Shown here: positions 1 to 8,038 of the stretch, in pieces
Layout: each line of letters starts with the position of its first letter
How positions within the stretch are numbered: position 1 is the first letter of the stretch
Made by a program: the position numbers and the translations under genes
Assembly: GCA_947040435.1 (NCBI GenBank)
Contig: CAMRBL010000010.1
Coordinates: 1 to 39,533 of the forward strand
Length of the DNA: 39,533 bases
From: an uncultured Rikenellaceae bacterium
GTDB taxonomy: Bacteria; Bacteroidota; Bacteroidia; Bacteroidales; Rikenellaceae
Direction: 5' to 3'
Notes under the pieces: model-generated
The model's database searches: none
Seen by the model: only the letters and a program-made list of their open reading frames with translations
What the model was told of the DNA's origin: nothing

Positions 1-1013
1 CCATCAAATCTGAATCCGTCAAAATGGAACTCTTCAAGCCAGTATTTGAGGTTTGAGAGAAGAAAATGCACAACGTCATCTTTATCATAGTCAAAAAGCA
101 TAGAGTCCCAATAGGGCTGATAGCCGCTATCTCCCTGTGGACTATAGTGATGATCCGTGCCATCTAATCTATTTAACCCCTCTTGTAGGTTCTTCACATA
201 GTGGGCGTGAACAACATCCATAATTACCGCAATGCCCATTTGATGTGCACTCTTAATTAGAGTTTTCAAATCTTCAGGTGTGCCGAATCTTGAGGATGGG
301 GCGAAGAAATTAGATACGTGATATCCAAAGCTACCGTAGTACGGATGCTCTGAAATAGCCATTATTTGTATTGTATTATAACCTAAATCTCTTATTTTTG
401 GTAGCATATTTAGAGTAAACTCGCTATAACTACCAACTTTTGCCTCCTCTTGTGCCATACCGATATGACACTCATATATTAATGGGTTTTTTATTGCCGC
501 TATGTTGAACGTATCGTCAGTCCAATTAAATTCGCTCTTAGGAAGCCATAGTTGTCCCGTAAAATCTTTTGTAGTATCATCTTGAACTACTCTTTTAATA
601 TAAGCAGGGATGCGTTCATGTGTGCCGTTGTCCCCAATGACAAGGATTTTTACTAGTGACTCATGAACAAGCTTATCTCCGTACCTTTCGTCAGAAAGGA
701 ATATAGACCACACGCCACCTGCACCCTTTCCAAGGGGAGTTTGGTATCTGTCCCAGCCATTGAAATCGCCAAATAGATAGACCTCTTTAGCTCCAGGTAG
801 CCACTCGCGGTACCATAATCCCTCAAGCTTTTCATCACGATTAAAGCCAAAGTATTTATGCCCATTGGCATAATGTATAATACTCCCACAGTCAGACTCT
901 ATTGTATGTATAGAGTTTAGATATTGATTGTGTCGGGATATGAGCTCTTCGCTACATGGTCTTAGCCACTCATCTTGTTCTATTATTTGTAGAGTTTGAT
1001 CTGTGTTTTTCAT
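1..1013 (-). CDS. glgB: 1,4-alpha-glucan branching enzyme, N-terminal part (runs off the window)
   Basis: The minus strand is open from an ATG at 1013 to the window edge, giving 337 residues. It starts with an N-terminal carbohydrate-binding/isoamylase-N-type domain (motifs YLFGDFNGWD and YFGFNRDEKLEG). The GH13 catalytic barrel follows, with HPYYGSFGYHVSNFFAPSS, region I as DVVHAH, and region II as FHFDGFRFDG right at the edge. The last Asp of FRFDG is the catalytic nucleophile in GH13 branching enzymes. The enzyme transfers alpha-1,4-glucan chains to make alpha-1,6 branches in glycogen, in the cytoplasm. Branching enzymes are usually about 650-730 residues, so roughly half is outside the window; the C-terminal half is cut by the window edge and not visibly broken. 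The gene is divergent from the POT transporter. The eukaryote-like GlgB type common in Bacteroidota is the best fit. Confidence 0.93.
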   Translation of the reverse strand, partial: MKNTDQTLQIIEQDEWLRPCSEELISRHNQYLNSIHTIESDCGSIIHYANGHKYFGFNRDEKLEGLWYREWLPGAKEVYLFGDFNGWDRYQTPLGKGAGGVWSIFLSDERYGDKLVHESLVKILVIGDNGTHERIPAYIKRVVQDDTTKDFTGQLWLPKSEFNWTDDTFNIAAIKNPLIYECHIGMAQEEAKVGSYSEFTLNMLPKIRDLGYNTIQIMAISEHPYYGSFGYHVSNFFAPSSRFGTPEDLKTLIKSAHQMGIAVIMDVVHAHYVKNLQEGLNRLDGTDHHYSPQGDSGYQPYWDSMLFDYDKDDVVHFLLSNLKYWLEEFHFDGFRFD

Positions 1014-1132
1014 AACTTAAAAGCGATTTATACGGTAGTTTAAGCACCATTGCTCCTCTGATATAAAGAGGTTAATATCCACTAAAGTTAGTGAAAAACA
1101 TAAAAAAAACAAACATTTTGTGAAAAAATTAT

Positions 1133-1140
1133 TATATTTG
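1133..1140 (+). promoter_or_regulatory. Bacteroidota -7 box upstream of the POT transporter
   Basis: TATATTTG matches the Bacteroidota -7 consensus TAnnTTTG and lies 43 nt before the transporter ATG. No TTG lies at the usual 19-20 nt upstream. A TTTG sits only 12 nt away, so the -33 element is weak or absent. The rest of the divergent gap (1014-1183) is AT-rich with no other clear feature. Confidence 0.5.
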
Positions 1141-1183
1141 CAAAGATGAAGATTCTTAATTACAAATAAAATTACAAAAAATT

Positions 1184-2761
1184 ATGTTTAAAAAACACCC
1201 TAAAGGATTAATTCCTGCGGCACTGGCAAACATGGGAGAGCGTTTCGGCTTCTATACTATGATGGCTGTGTTGTTGCTTTTTCTACAATCTAAATTTGGA
1301 TTCGACGGAGTGACGGCAGGTATTATTTGTTCAACTTTTTATGCGTTAATCTATATCTTAGCTCTTGTTGGAGGTATGATTGCTGATAAAACAAGGAATT
1401 ATAAAGGTACAATATTAACGGGACTCGTTATAATGACTCTTGGTTACGTATTTATCTCAATTCCTACTGAAACACCAGTACCTGACGCTAATCGTACCTT
1501 ATACATCGCATTAACTTGCTTTGGGTTGTTGGTTATTGCATTTGGTAATGGTTTATTTAAAGGTAATCTTCAAGCTATTGTTGGTAAGATGTATGACAAT
1601 AAGGAGTACTCTGCAATGAGAGACTCTGGTTTTTCATTATTTTATATGTTTATCAACCTTGGTGCTATCTTCGCTCCTCTATTTGCAGTTGCCGTAAGAA
1701 ACTGGTGGGTTCAAAAAGAGGGATTCGTATATGATGCTGATATGCCAACGCTATGTCACAGTCAACTAGCGGGAAGTATCAGCCCAGATGCTGCTGGTAC
1801 TCTTACTGACTTTGCTGCGAATTTAGGATACTCAGATATTACTCTATTCTCGAATGACTATTTGAACGTATTTACAACGGGATTCCACTATGCATTTGCT
1901 TGTGCTATTGTTGCAATGATTATTTCTCTTGTGATTTTCGTTATAAATAGACAATATTTCCCTGGTAAAGAGAAACTTGTTGTCGCTTCTAGTGATGATA
2001 AAGCTGCGGCACTTACTAAAGAGGAGTTACAGATGGGTGTTAAAGAGGTGAAACAACGTCTATATGCACTGTTTGCTGTGTTTGGTGTTGTTATTTTCTT
2101 CTGGTTCTCATTCCACCAAAATATACTTACACTTACTTCGTTTGCGAAGGAGTTTACTAACCTTACTGGGTTAAGTATTAATCTTGGTTTTACATCAATT
2201 GAAGGTGCTGAGGTATTCCAATCTATTAACCCTCTATTTGTTGTTCTTTTGACTCCAATTATAATGGCGTTATTCGGATGGTTGAGGTCTCGTAATCTTG
2301 AGCCTTCAACTCCAAAGAAGATCGGAATTGGTATGGGTATCGCTGCTATTGCTTACGCTGTAATGGCTATCGGATCGGTTGTTGCTGACCTTCCTCTAAG
2401 ATCTACTCTTTTTGAAAATATTGATGGTATCGATAATGTAATAAAAGTTCTCCCAGTTGCTGAGCGTGTAACGCCTTGGTTGTTGATCGTAACTTATATT
2501 ATTCTTACTGTTGCTGAGTTGTTTATTAGCCCTCTAGGTATGTCATTTGTATCTAAAGTTGCGCCACCTCATTTGCAAGGTTTAATGCAGGGTTGTTGGT
2601 TAGGTGCTACGGCTGTAGGTAATCAACTTCTATTTATTGGAGCGATTTTCTATGAGTCTGTGCCACTTTGGTTGACTTGGACGCTATTTGTTACGGTTTG
2701 TTTAGTATCTATGATTACAATGTTCTCTATGCTTAAATGGTTAGAGAGAGTTACAAAATAG
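1184..2761 (+). CDS. POT/PTR2-family proton-dependent oligopeptide transporter
   Basis: The protein has 525 residues and is strongly hydrophobic, with about 12-14 predicted membrane helices. POT signatures are visible: the first-helix motif reads N16-M-G-E19-R20-F-G-F-Y24, and the second PTR2 signature appears as FSLFYMFINLGAIFAPL. The family imports di- and tripeptides with protons across the inner membrane. The canonical first-helix motif is ExxERFxYY. Here the first Glu is Asn (N16), as I recall for other Bacteroidota members, so coupling may differ from E. coli DtpA. A long extracytoplasmic loop lies around residues 175-225. The gene appears to be monocistronic, with its own -7 box upstream and a strong hairpin downstream. 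The family call is secure; the substrate is not. Confidence 0.9.
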   Translation: MFKKHPKGLIPAALANMGERFGFYTMMAVLLLFLQSKFGFDGVTAGIICSTFYALIYILALVGGMIADKTRNYKGTILTGLVIMTLGYVFISIPTETPVPDANRTLYIALTCFGLLVIAFGNGLFKGNLQAIVGKMYDNKEYSAMRDSGFSLFYMFINLGAIFAPLFAVAVRNWWVQKEGFVYDADMPTLCHSQLAGSISPDAAGTLTDFAANLGYSDITLFSNDYLNVFTTGFHYAFACAIVAMIISLVIFVINRQYFPGKEKLVVASSDDKAAALTKEELQMGVKEVKQRLYALFAVFGVVIFFWFSFHQNILTLTSFAKEFTNLTGLSINLGFTSIEGAEVFQSINPLFVVLLTPIIMALFGWLRSRNLEPSTPKKIGIGMGIAAIAYAVMAIGSVVADLPLRSTLFENIDGIDNVIKVLPVAERVTPWLLIVTYIILTVAELFISPLGMSFVSKVAPPHLQGLMQGCWLGATAVGNQLLFIGAIFYESVPLWLTWTLFVTVCLVSMITMFSMLKWLERVTK

Positions 2762-2783
2762 ATTATTTGATATAAAAAACATA

Positions 2784-2815
2784 GGAGGCTGGCTCAATAT
2801 TTGAGTTCAGCCTCT
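2784..2815 (+). terminator. Hairpin terminator after the POT gene
   Basis: GAGGCTG (2785-2791) pairs with CAGCCTC (2808-2814), and CTCAA (2793-2797) pairs with TTGAG (2801-2805) across a 3-nt loop. It begins 23 nt after the transporter stop codon. A run of eight T follows about 15 nt later at 2830-2837. Confidence 0.75.
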
Positions 2816-2844
2816 TGTTGTAAATAGCATTTTTTTTACCTTTG
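2815..2844 (+). promoter_or_regulatory. Bacteroidota promoter for the MBL-fold gene
   Basis: A TTG at 2815-2817, exactly 19 nt, then TACCTTTG at 2837-2844 fits the Bacteroidota -33/-7 consensus fully. Transcription would start near 2850, about 55 nt before the GTG start codon. The -33 element overlaps the foot of the preceding terminator hairpin. Confidence 0.7.
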
Positions 2845-2905
2845 TATGGCATACATATTTTTGTAATTAAGTCAAACAAAATTTGAAAACTAAAAAATAA
2901 TTAGA

Positions 2906-3676
2906 GTGACAAAGTTAATATTTCTTGGAACTGGAACATCGCAAGGAGTGCCAATGGTTGCTTGCGATTGTCATGTGTGTAGCTCTTCTGATAGTCGTGA
3001 TAAAAGATTGAGATCTTCTGTTATGATTGAGTGCGATGGAGTGAGGGTTGTTATTGATACGGGCCCCGATTTTAGAACTCAAATGTTGAGAGAGAGTGTA
3101 AAAAGTGTTGATGCTGTTCTGCTCACTCACTCTCATAAAGATCATATGGGTGGATTGGATGATGTTAGAGCGTTTAATTACGTTATGCATCGACACATGA
3201 AAGTATATGGACTAAAGCAGACTTTGGATAGGGTTAAAGTTGAATTCGATTATGCATTTGCAGAGTATATATTTTCGGGTGTTCCTCAAATGGATCTAAT
3301 TGAAGTTCGTAAAGGAGAAGATTTCTTAATTGATGGGGTTAACGTAACTCCTATTATGGGACTTCATTATAAAATGGATGTTGTTGGGTATAGATTGGGT
3401 GGAGTTGCTTACCTTACAGACTTTAATTATATTTCAGATAGTGAGATCGAGAAACTTAGAGGTGTTGAGGTGTTAGTAATCAACGCACTGAGGAAAGAGG
3501 ATCATTTGTCGCACTTTACATTGAGTCAAGCTATATCAGTTGCGAATAAGGTTGGAGCACCGAGGACATACTACACCCACTTATCACATGATATGGGTCG
3601 ATATGCGGATATTGAGGGTGATTTGCCATGTGGTCACCAATTCGCCTACGACAGCTTAACAATCGAAGTAATATAA
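2906..3676 (+). CDS. MBL-fold metallohydrolase, PhnP-like
   Basis: A 256-residue cytoplasmic protein of the metallo-beta-lactamase fold. The N-terminus has GTGTSQGVP (8-16) followed by a C20-x-C22-x2-C25 cluster, which is typical of PhnP-like phosphodiesterases and can hold a structural zinc. The metal-binding motif H75-S-H77-K-D79-H80 is intact, D51 follows the first strands, and further His residues come late in HLSHFTLSQ and THLSHDMG. The family hydrolyses cyclic phosphodiesters and similar compounds; the physiological substrate here is unknown. The start is GTG at 2906: an in-frame TAA lies at 2891-2893, no ATG lies between, and the next ATG would delete the GTGTSQG motif. The gene has its own promoter and is followed by tandem REP-like repeats. 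Confidence 0.88.
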   Translation: MTKLIFLGTGTSQGVPMVACDCHVCSSSDSRDKRLRSSVMIECDGVRVVIDTGPDFRTQMLRESVKSVDAVLLTHSHKDHMGGLDDVRAFNYVMHRHMKVYGLKQTLDRVKVEFDYAFAEYIFSGVPQMDLIEVRKGEDFLIDGVNVTPIMGLHYKMDVVGYRLGGVAYLTDFNYISDSEIEKLRGVEVLVINALRKEDHLSHFTLSQAISVANKVGAPRTYYTHLSHDMGRYADIEGDLPCGHQFAYDSLTIEVI

Positions 3677-3681
3677 AAATC

Positions 3682-3735
3682 AGTTGACTGCGATCACGCA
3701 GCGCTGCCCGCGTAGGGCAGTTCAAAGTCTAGTTT
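3682..3735 (+). repeat. REP-like hairpin repeat, tandem copy 1
   Basis: This 54-nt GC-rich element sits in AT-rich intergenic DNA and repeats 59 nt downstream with 3 differences. It forms two adjacent hairpins: CTGCG-atca-CGCAG and CTGCCC-gcgta-GGGCAG. It begins 6 nt after the MBL gene stop and could act as an mRNA 3' stabiliser or terminator. It resembles repetitive extragenic palindromes. Confidence 0.75.
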
Positions 3736-3740
3736 ATCAA

Positions 3741-3794
3741 AGTTGACTGCGATCACGCAGCGCCGCCCGCGTAGGGCAGTTCGTAGTCTAGTTT
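3741..3794 (+). repeat. REP-like hairpin repeat, tandem copy 2
   Basis: This second direct copy of the 54-nt element differs by one T-to-C and an AA-to-GT change. The T-to-C change breaks one pair of the second hairpin. Further downstream, at 3887-3897, the 11-mer GGCAGTTCGTA recurs, perhaps a remnant of a third copy. A 16-nt perfect palindrome, AAACTTTATAAAGTTT, lies at about 3816-3831. Confidence 0.75.
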
Positions 3795-3866
3795 CCATAA
3801 ACAGCCTTCGGCGACAAACTTTATAAAGTTTGATCAAATTTTTCGTGATTTTAGTTTGCTTTACAG

Positions 3867-3874
3867 TATCTTTG
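3867..3874 (+). promoter_or_regulatory. Possible -7 box for the radical SAM gene
   Basis: TATCTTTG fits TAnnTTTG and lies 43 nt before the ATG at 3918. No TTG is found 19-20 nt upstream, so this is a half-site only. Confidence 0.35.
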
Positions 3875-3917
3875 TTTTCTGCTTATGGCAGTTCGTATAA
3901 ACTTATTTTTTTGAATT

Positions 3918-6029
3918 ATGTCTAAAATACTACTAATAACACCTCCATTTATTCAACCCAATACACCATATCCCGCAACCGCATATCTGAAAGGGTATTT
4001 GGAGCGCAACGGTGTAGAGGCCGAGCAGTATGATTTGTCTATCGAATTGATGACAAAAATATTCTCTTCATCTTTTCTGAAAGAAGTATTTACAGATGAG
4101 TATGAGGGTGATGATGAGAGTTTTCAGCGAATGTATGCCCTAAGAGGTAGATATATCACAGTTGTTGATTCTGTGATTAAATTTTTACAAGGAGGTGATT
4201 TGCAGTTGGCTAACTTAATCTCTATGCCAGATTTTGTTCCTCAGGCTTACCGCTTCGAGAGTATGGCAGATATTGAGTTGATGTACGGCTCTATGGGGAC
4301 AATAGATTGTGCTAAATATATATGTACACTATTTTTGCAAGATTTGAGCGACTACATAAGAGAGGTTGTAACCCCTCATTTTGAGATTGGTCGCTACGCT
4401 GAGAAGATAGCTATATCAATACCTTCATTTAAAGATTTTGAAGAGGAGCTAGAGCAGCCACTCAATATTATTGAGGTTGAGATGCTCTCGCTACTACAAG
4501 CGCAAATAGTAGAGTATAATCCACAATTTGTAGCCTTTACAATACCATTCCCAGGTAATTTTTTGAGTACATTGAGGTGTGCGCAGTACATAAAATCTAA
4601 CTACGCAGATATTAAAATTATAATTGGCGGAGGTTATCCATCTACCGAGTTGCGTCAGATGAGCGATAAGGGCATCTTTAAGTGTGTTGATTATGTTGTC
4701 TTGGATGACGGAGAACTCTCACTGAAGCGTATTGTAGATGGTGGTGAGTTGATTAGAACATATACTGCTAAAGGCTATTTTGATAACTACGAAAAAATAT
4801 CACACCTAGATAGAGGGTGTCCAGATTTTAGCTCTTTGCCGTTTGGTAAATACTTCTCACTGTGTGAGGTTACTAACCCAATGCACCGACTTTGGGGAGA
4901 TGGACGATGGAATAAAATTATGTTGGCGCACGGTTGCTACTGGGCGAAGTGCGCATTTTGTGATACATCACTAGATTATATTAAGTGTTATGATGCTGTT
5001 TCTGCCGTTCAGATTGTGGATTGGATGGAGAGTATCGCAAAGCAGACAGGTTCGACAGGGTTTCACTTTGTTGACGAGGCTGCACCACCAAAGTTACTTA
5101 AAGAGATTTCACTAGAGATTCTCCGTAGAGGATTAAGCTTCTCTTGGTGGACAAATATACGATTTGAAGCCTCTTATACGGGTGATCTGTGCTATTTGAT
5201 GGCTGCCGCAGGGTGTATCGCAGTCTCTGGGGGTCTGGAGGTTGCGGCTGATAGATTGCTGAAGCTGATTGATAAAGGGGTGACAATTGAACAGGCTGTT
5301 ATCACGATGAGAAACTTATATTATAGTGGTATCATGGTTCATACATATCTTATGTACGGATTGCCAACACAGACACTTCAAGAGAGTGTCGATTCGCTAG
5401 AAGTCGTAAGACAGATGTTTCAAGCGGAGCTAATAGCATCTGCATTTTGGCACAGATACGCAATGACAATACATAGTCCATCGGGTAAAGAACCTGAAAA
5501 ATATGGAGTGGCGAGAAAAAATAGCCACGTAAATTGTTTTGCTAATAATGAAGTCCATTTTGTAGAGAATAGAGGTTATAATGTTAGTGCGGTAGGCGAA
5601 GGTTTGAGACTCTCTCTGGCTCACTATATGGTTGGCGAAGGGTTGGACAGAGCTCCTCATAAGTGGATTGAGGGTAAAGCCCCGAAAACAACTGTCGAGC
5701 CAACTGTAATTACGGATGCACTAATAATGCCTGATGCGTGTAGGATATTTAATGCGGCGGCTAGGATTGTTTGGATCGGAGCAGATTTTAATGTGGTCGA
5801 TGGGGAGCTAGTTCTGTATACTGCATCTTCAACTAAAAACTTGAAGTTTGCAGATGAAGATAGAGAGTTCCTTGTTAAATTACTACCTTTGTGTAGCGAT
5901 TTAAATCGTAAAATGACATTTACAGAGGCTAAAGAGTTGTACGAAGAGTTCTCGCAAGAGCCATTCTCAACTCTATATCACTCTAAAAAGTGGGATGTTA
6001 TGAGAAGTTATGGATTATTGCAAATTTAA
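3918..6029 (+). CDS. B12-binding-type radical SAM protein
   Basis: A 703-residue protein. The N-terminal 290 residues look like a cobalamin-binding-type fold (start MSKILLITPPF; IKIIIGGGYPS near residue 236), but I see no DxHxxG cobalamin-ligand motif. The radical SAM barrel follows. Its Fe-S cysteines are C340, C345 and C348 in HGCYWAKCAFCD, i.e. Cx4CxxC and not Cx3CxxC. After that come FHFVDEAAPP and a TYLMYGLPTQT segment typical of the barrel. A C-terminal extension of about 150 residues has no motif I recognise. The gene is followed 8 nt later by a short-chain dehydrogenase and may be co-transcribed with it. Radical SAM enzymes of this architecture methylate, rearrange or couple carbon centres; the substrate is unknown here. 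Confidence 0.85.
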   Translation: MSKILLITPPFIQPNTPYPATAYLKGYLERNGVEAEQYDLSIELMTKIFSSSFLKEVFTDEYEGDDESFQRMYALRGRYITVVDSVIKFLQGGDLQLANLISMPDFVPQAYRFESMADIELMYGSMGTIDCAKYICTLFLQDLSDYIREVVTPHFEIGRYAEKIAISIPSFKDFEEELEQPLNIIEVEMLSLLQAQIVEYNPQFVAFTIPFPGNFLSTLRCAQYIKSNYADIKIIIGGGYPSTELRQMSDKGIFKCVDYVVLDDGELSLKRIVDGGELIRTYTAKGYFDNYEKISHLDRGCPDFSSLPFGKYFSLCEVTNPMHRLWGDGRWNKIMLAHGCYWAKCAFCDTSLDYIKCYDAVSAVQIVDWMESIAKQTGSTGFHFVDEAAPPKLLKEISLEILRRGLSFSWWTNIRFEASYTGDLCYLMAAAGCIAVSGGLEVAADRLLKLIDKGVTIEQAVITMRNLYYSGIMVHTYLMYGLPTQTLQESVDSLEVVRQMFQAELIASAFWHRYAMTIHSPSGKEPEKYGVARKNSHVNCFANNEVHFVENRGYNVSAVGEGLRLSLAHYMVGEGLDRAPHKWIEGKAPKTTVEPTVITDALIMPDACRIFNAAARIVWIGADFNVVDGELVLYTASSTKNLKFADEDREFLVKLLPLCSDLNRKMTFTEAKELYEEFSQEPFSTLYHSKKWDVMRSYGLLQI

Positions 6030-6037
6030 TTTTTAAT

Positions 6038-6850
6038 ATGAACTATAAAGATAAAACAGTGATTGTCACTGGAGCTTCGTCGGGTATCGGGGAGGCGTTG
6101 GTTAGAGTACTATTCGATAGAGGTGCTAACGTTGTTATGGGTGCACGTAGCGAGGATAAATTGAAGAATATTGCACATAGTATTGACCGAAAGGAAGAGC
6201 GTGTGGCATATATTGCTACGGATGTGAGTGTGGAGAGCGATTGTAAGGGGTTGGTTGAGCTGGCTGTTACCAAATTTGGTGGAGTTGATGTGCTGATATG
6301 TAACGCTGGGATCTCTATGAGAGCAATATTTGATGATGTCGATCTATCTGTACTACACAAATTGATGGATGTGAATTTCTGGGGTACGGTATACTGTACA
6401 AAATATGCCCTCCCTTATTTGCAGAGATCTAAAGGGTCACTAGTGGGGGTGTCGTCCGTTGCAGGTATTCACGGACTACCCGCAAGAACGGGGTATTCGG
6501 CATCTAAATATGCTATGACGGGATTCTTGGAGACTATTAGAATCGAAAATATGAAGAAAGGTCTTCACGTTATGATCGCTTGCCCCGGATTTACAGCGTC
6601 TAATGTGCGATTTTCTGCACTTACTGCAGATGGATCTAGTCAAGGTGAATCACCTCGTGCAGAGGATAAAATGATGAGCTCTGAAGAGGCAGCACTGAGG
6701 ATTTTAAAGGGTATAGCATCCGAAAAACGTACTGTGTTGATGGACTTTAATGGTCGTGCAACTACGTTTATCAAAAAGTTTGCCCCAAAGTTTCTCGATA
6801 AAATGTTTTTTAACCATATGGCAAAAGAGCCAGATTCTCCACTTAAATAG
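6038..6850 (+). CDS. Short-chain dehydrogenase/reductase (SDR)
   Basis: A classical SDR of 270 residues. The cofactor loop is T11-G-A-S-S-G-I-G18, the NAG motif is ICNAGIS, the catalytic Ser is in VGVSSVAG, and Y153-x3-K157 reads YSASK. Such enzymes reduce ketones or oxidise alcohols with NAD(P)H in the cytoplasm. The ATG at 6038 was chosen because the cofactor loop then lies the usual 10 residues from the N-terminus; an upstream ATG at 5990 would overlap the end of the radical SAM gene. The 8-nt gap to that gene suggests one transcript. The C-terminus has a basic KKFAPKFLDKMFF stretch that may touch the membrane. No substrate can be inferred. Confidence 0.9.
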   Translation: MNYKDKTVIVTGASSGIGEALVRVLFDRGANVVMGARSEDKLKNIAHSIDRKEERVAYIATDVSVESDCKGLVELAVTKFGGVDVLICNAGISMRAIFDDVDLSVLHKLMDVNFWGTVYCTKYALPYLQRSKGSLVGVSSVAGIHGLPARTGYSASKYAMTGFLETIRIENMKKGLHVMIACPGFTASNVRFSALTADGSSQGESPRAEDKMMSSEEAALRILKGIASEKRTVLMDFNGRATTFIKKFAPKFLDKMFFNHMAKEPDSPLK

Positions 6851-6897
6851 TAACATGTTCTCTGCATGATAGAAGGGAACTGTAATAAGAATAATAT

Positions 6898-7899
6898 ATG
6901 AAAAAAGTAATTGGTATAGGTAACGCATTGATGGATGTTCTCGTGAGCTTGGAGTCTGATGCAGTATTAGATAAATTTGACCTTAAACGTGGAAGTATGT
7001 CACTCGTTGATGATACGATGCAAGATAAAATCTCTGATTCAGTTAGTAACTGCGAAAAAACATTCTCATTAGGAGGGTCAGTGGGTAACACAATTCGTGC
7101 AATGGCTAAGTTTGGTTCTAGTGTCGGATTTATTGGTAAGGTCGGAAACGATAATATGGGCGACAAGTTTCATGGAGCATTAACTGAGTTGAATGTTGAG
7201 CCTTTTATCCTGCGTGGAGTAAATCCATCGGGAAGATGCCTCTCTCTTGTGTCTAAGGATGGAGAGAGAACAATGGTTACATATCTAGGTGCTGCAATCG
7301 AGATGAGTGGAGCTGAAGTTACGGCTGAGTTCTTTAAAGGATACGACTATATACATATTGAAGGGTATTTAGTGCAAGATCACAACCTTATTCTGCAAAC
7401 TGCAAAACTCGCTAAAAAGTGTGGCTTGAAAATATCTATCGACTTGGCTAGCTTTAATGTCGTAGAGGAGAATTTGGAGTTTTTACAGATGTTAGTGCAT
7501 GATTATGTAGATATTCTATTCGCAAACGAAGATGAAACAAAAGCATTCACTGGAGAGAGTGATCCCGAAGCTGGTTTAGAGTTGATCTCTGCAATGTGCG
7601 AAATTACAGTTGTGAAGGTCGGATTAGGCGGGGCTTACATTAAATGTGGTGACGATAAGTTGCACGTTGGAATTTTAGAGGCTGCTAAAAGAGTGGACAC
7701 TACTGGTGCAGGTGATTACTATGCAGCAGGATTCCTTGCTGGACTTTGTGAGGGGCTAACTCTTAGAGAGTGTGGTACGCTTGGCGCTATTGCCGCAGGT
7801 AAAGTTATTGAGGTTATCGGTACAACTTTTGACGAAAGTGTATGGGAGGAGATATTAGTTATGAAAAATAGAGTTAAAGAAGAGGGTTTTCTATTTTAA
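6898..7899 (+). CDS. PfkB-family carbohydrate/adenosine kinase
   Basis: A 333-residue ribokinase-fold kinase. The N-terminus has GIGNALMDVLV, then the PfkB signature-1 region GGSVGNTIRAMAKFG. The C-terminal signature D267-T-T-G-A-G-D273 holds the anion hole and the catalytic Asp (D273). The AlaNEDE-like segment FANEDETKAF is typical of adenosine kinase-like PfkB members of Bacteroidota. The enzyme phosphorylates a sugar or nucleoside with ATP in the cytoplasm; adenosine and ribose-like substrates are the leading options. It lies 47 nt after the SDR gene and ends in a strong hairpin, so the radical SAM, SDR and kinase genes may form one unit. Confidence 0.85.
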   Translation: MKKVIGIGNALMDVLVSLESDAVLDKFDLKRGSMSLVDDTMQDKISDSVSNCEKTFSLGGSVGNTIRAMAKFGSSVGFIGKVGNDNMGDKFHGALTELNVEPFILRGVNPSGRCLSLVSKDGERTMVTYLGAAIEMSGAEVTAEFFKGYDYIHIEGYLVQDHNLILQTAKLAKKCGLKISIDLASFNVVEENLEFLQMLVHDYVDILFANEDETKAFTGESDPEAGLELISAMCEITVVKVGLGGAYIKCGDDKLHVGILEAAKRVDTTGAGDYYAAGFLAGLCEGLTLRECGTLGAIAAGKVIEVIGTTFDESVWEEILVMKNRVKEEGFLF

Positions 7900-7929
7900 A
7901 TTTACTATCTTGCTCTTCGATAGTAAATT
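7899..7929 (+). terminator. Hairpin terminator after the PfkB kinase
   Basis: AATTTACTATC (7899-7909) pairs perfectly over 11 bp with GATAGTAAATT (7919-7929) across a 9-nt loop. The stem includes the last base of the TAA stop codon. Confidence 0.7.
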
Positions 7930-7936
7930 ATATTTG
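7929..7936 (+). promoter_or_regulatory. -7 box upstream of the Ig-like lipoprotein gene
   Basis: TATATTTG fits the Bacteroidota -7 consensus right at the foot of the preceding terminator. The nearest TTG (7910-7912) is 16 nt away, shorter than the usual 19-20. The resulting leader would be about 100 nt. Confidence 0.45.
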
Positions 7937-8038
7937 ATATATGCTTGATTTTATATAATTACCATGTGTTAGTTGTGTAGCACTAGTACGTATGACACAT
8001 TTGAAGTTAAATCACTGTTTAATTTAATTGTAAAACCT

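Noticed and set aside
3682-3794. CRISPR array
   Set aside because: Only two repeat units, almost no spacer (5 nt), and the units are double hairpins placed right after a gene end. No cas gene is present.
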